Source: Dermanyssus gallinae
Lineage: Eukaryota; Arthropoda; Arachnida; Mesostigmata; Dermanyssidae
NCBI GenBank assembly: GCA_003439945.1
Contig: QVRM01001807.1
Coordinates: forward strand, 84,501 to 148,500
Reading direction: 5' to 3'
Length of the DNA stretch: 64,000 bases
Shown: piece after piece, positions 55,879-64,000 of the stretch
How positions within the stretch are numbered: position 1 is the first letter of the stretch
Layout: every line of letters starts with the position of its first letter
The notes under the pieces: model-generated
Database searches by the model: none
The model's input: the letters and a program-made list of their open reading frames with translations, nothing else
What the model was told of the DNA's origin: nothing
Program-made: the position numbers and the translations under genes

Positions 55879-56913
55879 TCACTTGTATGTTTCCATTTCG
55901 TCATTGTTATTATTGTTGTCATCTTCTGGCCTGCAGCGCTTGGCACCAATGCTAGCTCCCGTATCGTTTGCTGCATTATATACTCTATACGGCTTTAGCT
56001 GTCCGCGGTACGGTCTAAAATGTATACCCTCTGGCCACACTGACGGGTCCAGTAGAGCATTAAACTTATCAGCGTCTACCTGAACGTGGTAGCTATTGTA
56101 ATATGTTTGATTCATGCCGACGAGCTTCGTCACGTTCACGTTTGTGTCGGATCCAACAATGCGGCTGACGTACTCCTTGAGGGCGTCTGCAGAGTGCGAT
56201 AACTCCAATCTGCTGACAAAAAGAGCTCTGACTTTTGGACGTTTAGGTATATTGCGTGCCTCTACAGCTTTAAGCTAAGTCATTCTATTCGTTCCTGTCG
56301 ATACGTGCACGATACGTCCTCCTCTTCCAACTGTGCGCCCCGAATTGTCACGTGCCGTGTATTTTTTATCGGGTGCACTTACGACGTTGCGTTGTTGGCT
56401 AGTGTTGAAGTGAAGGCGACGTGGTGTAGGGACGTTGCGATTTGAAGGCAGGTTTGTGTTTTGGCATTGTTAATGTTGCTGTTGTTTACCAATGGGCCGT
56501 TGGATGGTTCGGTGATCATCTGATTTGGGAGTCGCGCCATTCTTGCTAATTATCTTCTTCGTAAGATCTTCAATTTGTTTTTTGAGGGCTTCAAATTTTG
56601 CGGTTTAATCACAGGATGCCGGGTTGACCAAGGCTGTATTTCTTGAGACATCTATTGACACCTCTCTCCAAAAGCACGATTTACAGTACAGATTATTTTT
56701 GTCTGGTATTTGGAAAGTGCAGTGGCTGTGTGCGGGTTTGCTGCATCCTTCGCAAACTGTGCGCTCTTTTACTTGAAGCATTTGTCCTGCACAAGTTATG
56801 CATGGTGGAACTGGATTAACCTCGACATCGCCGCACAGGAGCAAGAGTGCGAGCAGTAGTGCAGTTGTTCTTAACAGTTGGTGTTTTGTAAAGCAGCGTT
56901 GAGGTGGTTGCAT
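55879..56913 (-). pseudogene. Element G ORF1: leader with degraded 2A, PHD-like finger, coiled coil, RRM-like domain
   Basis: 345 codons in one frame from ATG 56913, interrupted only by three stops (at 56605, near 56470 and near 56275). Residues 16-26 are hydrophobic (LLLALLLL), then GDVEVNPVP ends at residue 36. A PHD-like finger follows, with C-x2-C (CITC), CEGC, H-x2-C (HSHC) and CKSC. Next come a short coiled coil (FEALKKQIEDLTKKI), a linker, and an RNA-binding domain (ALFVSRLELSHSADALKEY, YNSYHVQVDADKFNALLDPS, WPEGIHFRPYRG). The leader plus 2A layout matches ORF1 proteins described in CR1/L2-group elements. The intact 345-codon frame makes G the best template for reading F. Confidence 0.82.
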
Positions 56914-57051
56914 AAACAAACTCACCCCGTTGAGGAGGTTATCTTGGGGATCCGTCAGCCGTGAGTGTATTGGTAAGCCGTGGAGTCCGTTGTCGTAAAA
57001 CACTGTCACGCACTCTTTGCTAGCAGTTGTATTTTGAATTAAAGTTAAATA

Positions 57052-57056
57052 ATAAC

Positions 57057-57085
<29 letters not shown>
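57052..57085. repeat. TAA microsatellite at the 5' side of G
   Basis: About 34 bp of ATA/AAT repeats. Confidence 0.85.
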
Positions 57086-57088
<3 letters not shown>

Positions 57089-57119
57089 TTAAACTCGTAT
57101 ATCGCTTTTATTGTCTAGA

Positions 57120-57760
57120 AATAACAGCGACCGTCATTCAGCAGACATATAGAGGAAATACGTAGCAAGGCCACGGCGGCTATAATTCTAGTAGGAGACG
57201 TTACTGAAATAGACTCGCGCTAAATTTATTTAGGATAAAAATTTACCCTATAGTAAAATGCTGTCTTCACGCAATTGCCCCCCTTTTACAATTATAGACC
57301 TGAAAAACATTTTTTTTCAACATAGATGAAATAAAACCTTATTTTATAAAGCGCACGCTGGGCTTGCCAAAGAACGCTTTGGCGACGCTCGCACTAGAGC
57401 TATGCACGAACACACTAGTAGAGGATTTAGTACTGGACAAGATACCGTTCAGTTCACAAATCTTAAAGGCCTACAGAGAATTTAGAGAAACCCGCAGCAT
57501 GGCATTTGTAATGGGCCTCTATGTTGAGGGCCCTGCTTTTGCAGCAACAAATGGAAATTGTCATCACAGAAAAACAGATCTATAGTATGCCGAACAACAT
57601 GGTATGGTTACCACCACCTTATATGTTTGAGTGGAACGAGTGCGTATGTAAATATTGTGGCGAGTGCAATATCGGACGTTAGCCTACAAAATGATATGTG
57701 AACTACTGTACTATACTACCGTACAGTGAGCGCGATAAAATGAAGTTTATAGGGTTTAGT
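57120..57760 (+). pseudogene. Element F, segment 3: ORF2 C-terminus and 3' UTR
   Basis: Resumes with SFSRHIEEIRSKATAAIILV, then LPKNALATLALELCTNTLVE, FSSQILKAYREFRETRSMAF and a degraded YGYHHLIC with CVCKYCGEC. The matching G block reads LPKCASATLALEMCGERTLI. About 150 codons (motif C and the following region) are missing between segments 2 and 3. 3' UTR to about 57760. Confidence 0.75.
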
Positions 57761-57929
57761 AGTTAGGGAAGCCAAAGCTACAGTGTCAAAGAACAATTAA
57801 CGCTTTTAAACTGACGCGGGACGGTAGGACTTCTGTCACGCACCGTGCTCAAACTGTCAGGATGTGGTACGTACATAGGTTTTGCTCACAAAAAGAACGA
57901 CACGATAACGTCGGCTAACACAGTAACCT

Positions 57930-58525
57930 CCAGAAGCTGATTTGGCGCCAAAGAGTGCGGACGTGTGTCTATGGAGCTCCGAGAGGTTATGCTTGCTCTT
58001 GTGTATACAGGCAGGTTAACCTAAAGAGTGACATACCATAGTGATGTGTGAAACTCAGCAACCATTTTGGTGTATTGTGCGTGACCGTGCGACGAAGGGG
58101 TAAGGAGCCAGGTTGCTGTGAAAATCAAACAAGTCTTTTTCGGCAGGGTGAAGCAAAGCGAAACCACTCGCACAGCGGTCGGAAGGCTCTGCGGCCCGCC
58201 AAGCGTTCAAATTTGAATTCTAACGGCAGCTCAACTAAAGGAAGGTAACGCAGTATAACACTGCATTATATAAAACGTGTCTGGCGTGGGCACAAATAGA
58301 TAGCAAAAAAGCAATTTACTGTATCACACACTCGGTTATCATATAGACTATCGTGTAAATATTGTGTATTATATATGGCGCATTACATATCGCAACATTG
58401 TATCACACAGTCTATATACGCAGTATACTATATGCGGTAGTATTGCCCCGAACAGTATATATTTATATGTTTGTATATATGCGTGTTAGTGCTTCAGTAC
58501 CGATATAGGTTTATGTAAGATACAG
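57930..58525 (+). other. R1-K 5' UTR
   Basis: Uncoding leader shared with 5744-6320 (inverted). The AT-rich inner half (58260-58510) has CAGTATACTATATGCGGTAG; the outer half carries CAAAGAGTGCGGACGTGTGT. Fused here directly to AGGTGGAAAAAAC and ORF1. Confidence 0.65.
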
Positions 58526-58604
58526 GTGGAAAAAACTCTTTGCTGCTGCCTACCAGGCAACCTACGCAACAAGGGACTAGGGAGTGAAGGAGCGTAACCT
58601 GACC

Positions 58605-59701
58605 ATGGACGAAGATTCCATTACGGCCTGTATGGACAAAGGAAATCCTCCCCTAGGAAAGGCCCTAACAAGAGCCCCGGATTCTAGCCGAACGGGAGCT
58701 CAGATAGAAGAGATTGACGGCGGACTGGAAACTGGCTCGGTGGCCACAACTAGGATCTCCATTGATCAAGAAACGGCAGGAGCTGGGGCTGAACGAATGT
58801 TCCAGGACGCTCCAGAAAAGGCCAAAAAGACGGGCCACAAGGAAGTTCGAAAAGCGACGGAAATAGCTTATAGAGAGAAGGGTTTCAGAGAAGCTCCACA
58901 GGGCGGCCAGGAGACTTCATGAAGAAGGCCGTCTCGTACTGGCAGAGCTGCGAAGTAAGCTAAGTGAGGCTCTAAAGGTGGAGACGGAGCTCCAGCCAGC
59001 AGATGCTTCAGAGGCGACCCTAGTCACAAAGGCATCTGGAGATCCGCAATTTTGCAACAGATGTAAGACGGAGATCAGCGCATATGGAGGAGGCACCTAC
59101 TGAGGAGGAGTTGGTCACGCTGGTCAAAGGGGATTGGCCTATACGACTCTATAGCAAGACAAATAATCTTCACGGTAGCATTTTGAAAGAAAAAGAGGTG
59201 CCGGGTGGTCATACGCGAAGGGTCAGCCAAAGACTCACTGTAAAGGTCGTAAAACCTAGAAACGTGGCAGTATTTCGAACCCGTGCGGAAATGGTACTGG
59301 AAGACGGAAATTCCGCTACAGAGGAATTACCAGAGATTACTAGGACCCTCGTGGTCGGATAACTAGAGGAAGGAGAAGTTGAGGTCGAAAGCGTCGTAAG
59401 GCTCTTCCGACGAATGGTCACGCATCTACAGCGAGCTAAACAAGATGCGGGGCCGCAAGAGCGAGACGCCGGCCAAACGGGCCAGAAGATAGGTCTACCG
59501 CTTCGACAGGAGGAACCGCGGAAGTGCCAGTGGCCCGGCAACAGAGGAGACTAGGGCAAAGCATAAAACGGAGGAAAGCGATTGGATAAGACCAAGTAGA
59601 TGACACACGAGCAAGTTTCCCACCTTTGCCATAAATGCAACGGCAGATGCAGCTACGGCGGCAAAAACGGATCAGGAAATCTTGACAAGCTATGGAAATT
59701 A
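58605..59701 (+). pseudogene. R1-K ORF1 (gag-like), degenerate
   Basis: ATG 58605 opens MDEDSITACMDKGNPPLGKA. A Ser/Thr and acidic region (IEEIDGGLETGSVATTRISI) follows, then in a shifted frame a Lys/Arg/Glu-rich helix (EEGRLVLAELRSKLSEALKV) and CNRCKTEISAYGG. A third piece (59084-59362) has EEELVTLVKGDWPIRLYSKT and ELPEITRTLVV. At least two frame changes and stops are present. No clear zinc knuckle in the C-terminus. Confidence 0.68.
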
Positions 59702-60620
59702 AGGTCTTGTAGGTTAATCTCAATAGATGCAGAGCCGCACATGACCTCCTTGCGGCAGCAGTAGACCGGTTGGGAGTTGACCTATGCCGCTTATCAGAGC
59801 CAACAAGACCCTGGTAAAGGCAGCGGACAAACGTGTATGGACACTAAATGGAAGAACGGATACCGCGATCTGGTGGACAAACCGTCGAGAAGACATCGCA
59901 ACCCGGGATAGGGGCCAGGAAAAGGGGTTCACCTGGATACAGATCGATGGGGGCATAGTATTCTATAGCTGCTACTTCTCCTCCAACAGAGGCCAAGAGG
60001 GATTCAATTTGCAGCATACCTTGAGGCACTGGACGTAATATAAGAAATAATAAGAAAAAGCTAAACAAGGCGCAGAACGTGCTGGCCATCAGGGTCGTCA
60101 GAGCCTACAGGACGGTGTCTACAGACACTGTACTGGTAATTTCCCGCATGATGCCTTGGCCAAAACGGATAGAGAAGAATATCCTATTATACTGGGACCA
60201 GGCACTTAGAAAAGACGATGCAAGAATAAAGACTCTGGAAAGCTGGGAGGCTGAGTGGACTGGGGCTAAACAAAATGCACCAGGATCGTGGACGAGGCCA
60301 ATAATCCCAGATCTCATTAAATGGTACCGATGCGAGTACGCGGAAACGACGGACTACCTAACCCAAGTTCTCACCGGTCATGGCAGCTTCCAAACCTACA
60401 TGGCAAAGATTGGAAAGACTGAGGTAGACTATGTGTCTTGTGCGCATGCAGAGCTCTTGAGATCACGAGCCAGACAACCCGTTCACGACTAGACGTGCAA
60501 TGCAATACGACGAGAGACCAACTCTCAGGGTTTCTCAGCTCAAAAAAAAGCTGGGAGGCGGGCTCTGATTTTGTGGAGACGTTTATAAAAGCGAGGACAA
60601 AGCTGACGGAAGAGAGGTGA
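59690..60620 (+). pseudogene. R1-K ORF2 remnant: endonuclease start fused to C-terminus
   Basis: VNLNRCRAAHDLLAAAVDRL after an in-frame TAG, then RVWTLNGRTDTAIWWTNRRE and IDGGIVFYSCYFSSN, belong to the endonuclease. At about 60040 the sequence changes to NKAQNVLAIRVVRAYRTVST (the R1 block), PIIPDLIKWYRCEYAETTDY, QVLTGHGSFQTYMAKIGKTE and a degraded zinc cluster. Roughly 1.5-2 kb with all polymerase motifs is gone. Confidence 0.8.
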
Positions 60621-60745
60621 CAACGCACGGAGCGCCGCCAGGCCGAAAATTGAGAGTGTCCGGTCATTTAGGTTAGGGGGTCACCAGGTTTTTAGTAGGG
60701 ACGTGAGAGTCCCACACTACAAAGAATAAAGGGTGTGCGTTATGC

Positions 60746-61131
60746 ATTTTTGTTCCTGAGCTTTGTAAAAAAACACAGTAACCTTGGCAGTTTGGCGTAA
60801 GCGCGCGAAACTGCCGGTAGTTCGGAGAAGCCGTCAACTCGTTCTCTTCGATCTCTTCTCTGGCTGTTCTCTAAAATATCACTGTGCCGGCTCGTAATAT
60901 ACGCGCCGACTTCAAGATGCATGCAGACGCGCGCTCCCACCATCGCTCCCGGATTCTCTCATTTATTGATTTTTTAATACATTTTATCGCAAAAATTATA
61001 TAGTTATGTGCCGTTTCCATATCCCTCATACTTAGCATGCGTAATCAGTAGTGTTCACTCTTTAAGTATTATAATAATTACATGAGATTCTCGATATCGG
61101 CGTGTGAATGTGCTAATGCATATCATAGCGG
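60746..61131. other. No gene recognised
   Basis: Unique sequence between the R1-K tail and the tandem array. Short frames have no recognisable similarity. Confidence 0.5.
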
Positions 61132-61298
61132 TTCCTGAAAGTTCTATTGCACGTGTTAGCTGTTCTTGAATGTTCTATTACACGTATTCATAGCTTCGAG
61201 AATATTCCGTTACACGTGTGAGCTTTGGGGATTTTCCATTGCACGTGTTAGATGTTCCTAAATGTTCTATTAGACATGTTGGATGTGCTTAAATATTC
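61132..61298 (+). repeat. Six-unit ~31-bp tandem array with heat-shock-element-like cores
   Basis: Units start at 61132, 61163, 61195, 61224, 61255 and 61286. The first three contain exact TTCnnGAAnnTTC (61132-61144, 61163-61175, 61195-61207), the binding pattern of heat-shock factor. Units 4-6 are degraded. CACGTG E-boxes lie between units at 61150, 61213 and 61242, and a CACGTA at 61181. Whether it acts as a promoter is unknown. Confidence 0.75.
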
Positions 61299-61645
61299 TC
61301 TCTCTCTCCACATCTCTCTTTATTATTGCTCTCTTGCACGGCCGCTTTTACACCTGGACCAATAGAGGGTGAAGCGGGTGTTGCGCTAAGAAGAACACGA
61401 CTCGCATAGTGTTCTTCACAACTTCTTCCTGCGTTGTGAGACTCCCATCAGAAGTGGCAGCGCGGCACCAGCGCCGTGGACATACCCAGGTCGGCTGATC
61501 TCGTTGCCGCTTGGACGAACCAGTAAATGTCTCCCAGTGCTTAAAGTGTCTCAGCTTTGCACTAAACGCGAGCCTGCACAAACACACCTCCTATAAACCT
61601 TCTGTGCAAATGAATAGAGAGGCACTCCGGAAAACAACAAGGAAC
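61299..61645 (+). other. Possible promoter or LTR-like leader after the array
   Basis: Contains a CT-rich stretch (61296-61318), a CCAAT (61357-61361) and TATAAA (61592-61597) about 50 nt before the first R1-M codon. No LTR termini or primer-binding site could be established. Confidence 0.3.
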
Positions 61646-64000
61646 TATGGATCTTAAGTTTTTACAAATTAACCGAATAGGTCCGTCAAACACGTTGTTA
61701 TTTTTACCGCTTCTAAATACATCGATTTTATCATATTTTCCTGCCCCCCCAAAAGTCGGCTACACGCAGCTGCTGTGCACGTATCAAACGGGTTTTCAGC
61801 TGTATATGGAACCAGCTCGGTACTCCATCCTACTGGAGCCGACTGAGGTGTGCACTTCTCCTTTATCATTATAGCTCGAGTGGCCATCTACTCAATGTAC
61901 ATCTACCCAAACGTTTCTACCGAAGTTTTTAAAGAGTTTGTAGAAGACTTGAGTACATCGATCATAGGACAAACCACCGCAAAGACGTGATCGGGGGTGA
62001 ATTACACGCAGCTCACCGACAGTGGGGGAGCAACAGGATATCCCCGCAAGGAGCGCCGCTGGTAGACGGGGCAGCTGTACACGACATGCATCTACTCAAC
62101 GTTCCAGGCACCACTTACAGAAGGGCGGACCAAGAATCAACCTTGGATCTTACTTTTTGTTCTGAAACCCGACTGCCCAGGGTGACATGGTAGTCTGTAC
62201 ACGACGACGTCGAAAACCTATCGGATCGCATCTATATTACTTTCTGCCTCACCGTGACACCACTTCTTTTTAAAACCTACAGGCTGCGCTTAAGAATACA
62301 TTTTAGCAGGAAATTAAGTCTCGCGGCGCCCGGCTGCACAATACGGAACCACACACGGTGTCAACTATGCTAGAGGAAGCTTGTAGAGCAGCAAGTCGCC
62401 CCTTGCACCCCACGCTAGCTCGGCGGACCCCCAAATACTGATGGAATAGTCAAATAGCCGAGGCAGGGAAAAAATATAATAAAATCAGGCGCATGTACTC
62501 GCCGGCACGCTCGGCACCAAGCAGATCATTAAGCTCAATGGGAGGAATACAGAAAAACTTGTCGCGCCCTTGTCAGGGAAATGAAAAAGAGAAAGTCGGA
62601 GTGTTAGCAAAAACTTTTTAACAAAGTCCAGAACAATCCCTGGGGACAGAGTTATAAAACAGCCCGACACAAATTCAGGCACTCACAACCACCACTGTCT
62701 TCCGACCTAGCTTAAAAAGTCATCGGTGGGCTGTTTTCGTTGGGCCCCCACCACTAAGGCCGACCTTCGACGCCAAGCAACTAGACTTCCCTCCCATTAC
62801 AGTATACGAAGAACGGCATCCCAGGAGAAACCGTTACAATGCTTATACAGAATCATCTTACTGTTTTTATGAAAATTGTAAAGGCCATCTTGCGATCAGG
62901 CACATTTTCCGACTGCTGGAAAAAGGTCCACTTTGTCCTGATTCCTAAAACAGTATCACCCCAAAGTGACCGCTTTGCTTCTAGGCCTATTAGCATTCTT
63001 CCCAGTTTCTCTAAGACAGTCGAGTATTTTATACACATGCGGCTCACAAACGATTTGGACGACAAAAAAGCCAGGGTGCTGGATAGAACAGCAATTGGCG
63101 CCCTACAAGATGTCTCCATCTGGATCGTTCTGCATAAATTTCGCTTGGCTTCACAAAAAACGCTGGCAATATTTCTGAACAGGCAAAAGCACCCTCCACG
63201 TCTCAACTTGAGCTTAGAAGGGCATAAAATTACTCTCTCCAGCGAAGCAAAATATTTAGGGGTGTTCCTGGATACTGGCCTAACAGATACCCTACATGTG
63301 CACTACGCGGCTGCTAAGGCCACCAAAGCTAGAAATGAACTCTCAGAATTGCTGCCGTGCACACGGGGTGCTTGCGTTGATCGGAGGTGTCTCCTAGCGA
63401 CGGTAGTAGACAGCATTATGCTTTACAGAGCCCCGCTGTGGCAGCGTACGGCTAAGCGGATTACGTGCCGGCGGCTTTTAGATAAAACGGAGGCCGCCTT
63501 TAAGATTGCAAGAGCATATCAAACTGCGTCCACCGCGGCTGTGGTGGACGCACTTTTATATGCTTATACAGAATCATCTTACTGTTTAAGATGTTTTAAA
63601 TCTACTATCCCGGCAGATTTCTTGAGATCTACGGGTTCTGGAGAGCGCAGTTTGCTGTCCCGACTCCTCTCCCTCTCAGGAGGACGCACGAAGTCAGTGG
63701 ACGCTTGGAACAATTAATAGATGAAAACTCAGGGGGGGCAGCCGGGTTTCTGGGCGCGCTCCTTTATTCCGGATGCTCGCGAGTGATTCAAAAGACGAGA
63801 GTTCAAAGACCTACCCTCTGACCCAATTTTTGATAGGCCACGGCACCTTCAGAAAAGAAACTGCATTGCATCGTAGGTGCCCCGTCGGCACCATGCATTC
63901 TCTGCTACTCAGGAGAAGAAGAAGAAGACGACATCAAACACATCTTCGAAGTATGCGAGGCATTGAGCGCGAACAGAGGCCCTCTTGCATGACACCCACA
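61646..64000 (+). pseudogene. R1-M: R1-clade ORF2, reverse transcriptase core deleted, runs off the edge
   Basis: Opens MDLKFLQINRIGPSNTLLFL (endonuclease start), then VAIYSMYIYPNVSTEVFKEF, VIGGELHAAHRQWGS (usually GGDFNA, so catalytic residues are altered) and ESTLDLTFCS. The reverse transcriptase begins FSDCWKKVHFVLIPK and RPISILPSFSKTVEYFIHM, then jumps from NDLDDKKARVLDR to after motif C (ASQKTLAIFLNRQKHPPR). Motifs A-C are lost. The thumb (AKYLGVFLDTGLT), KIARAYQTASTAAVVDALL and, in changed frames, FLIGHGTFRK and the zinc cluster (CILCYSGEEEEDDIKHIFE) follow to the window end. Confidence 0.82.

Larger units (their letters stand above)
53145..57060 (-). mobile_element. Element G: CR1-like non-LTR retrotransposon, nested in F
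   Basis: Near full-length minus-strand relative of F, with ORF1 (55879-56913), ORF2 (53208-55848) and a 3' UTR ending after GAAATAAATG near 53145. The ORF spacing is 30 nt. A TAA tract lies at its 5' side (57052-57085). It is inserted head-on into F, which resumes at 57120. Confidence 0.82.
57930..60745 (+). mobile_element. R1-K: R1-clade element with a large internal deletion
   Basis: Plus-strand mirror of R1-L: a 5' UTR (57930-58525), ORF1 (58605-59701), a piece of the endonuclease, then a direct jump to the ORF2 C-terminus (about 60060) and a 3' UTR with AATAAAGGG near 60725. The whole reverse transcriptase is missing. Confidence 0.82.

Noticed and set aside
57364..57585. Independent host gene
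   Set aside because: The protein aligns with the ORF2 C-terminus of element G (LPKCASATLALEMCG), so it is the last part of element F.
61132..61298. Regular 31-bp units as a CRISPR array
   Set aside because: There are no spacers between units, the units diverge progressively, and the genome is eukaryotic.
61299..61645. Solo LTR of a Gypsy or Bel element
   Set aside because: No TG...CA termini, target duplication, primer-binding site or gag/pol sequence could be defined.

Overview
The window is a stretch of an animal nuclear genome, almost certainly an arthropod. R1-clade retrotransposons, several mariner/Tc1 transposons, tRNA-headed SINE-like units and an intron-split CD36-family gene all fit this. 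A chelicerate such as a tick is plausible but cannot be shown from this sequence. There are no bacterial genes, operons or CRISPR arrays. Nearly everything is a nested graveyard of non-LTR retrotransposons plus a few DNA transposons.

Host gene: two in-phase exons of a CD36/class-B scavenger receptor homologue lie on the + strand at 13617-13848 and 34004-34243. They are separated by a 20.2 kb intron packed with transposons.

Layout. 1-6320: an R1-clade element (R1-L, - strand, runs off the left edge) split by a two-ORF R2-like element with a restriction-like endonuclease (RLE-A), with an 11-nt duplication at the two ends. 6860-9000: decayed R1 and CR1/Jockey fragments. 9640-13500: endonuclease-type (APE) element S. 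13617-34243: the CD36-like gene. Its intron holds RLE-B, a SINE, R1-W and R1-Z, an apparently intact mariner, APE element Q1, a truncated second mariner, an R2-clade fragment, a Tc1 element, a deleted mariner sibling, and R1-X with APE element T nested in it (14-nt duplication). 34770-45535: RLE-C, RLE-D and RLE-E with ATT/TTA tracts and an R1 5'-UTR fragment. 46000-57760: an old CR1-like element F, broken into three pieces by H, J (16-nt duplication) and a relative, G. 57930-60745: R1-K, a mirror image of R1-L. 61132-61298: a 31-bp tandem array whose units carry heat-shock-element-like and CACGTG motifs. 61646-64000: R1-M, running off the right edge.

How parts relate: the RLE family consistently has a CCHC-knuckle ORF1 joined to a C2H2-RT-endonuclease ORF2 by a TAATG or ATGA stop-start overlap, which suggests termination-reinitiation. 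The F/G family has an ORF1 that starts with a hydrophobic leader followed by a 2A-like ribosome-skipping motif (GDIESNPGP in F, degraded in G) and a PHD-like finger. The only clearly intact mobile ORF is the mariner transposase at 19516-20577. The other elements carry frameshifts, stops or deletions, often removing the reverse transcriptase core.
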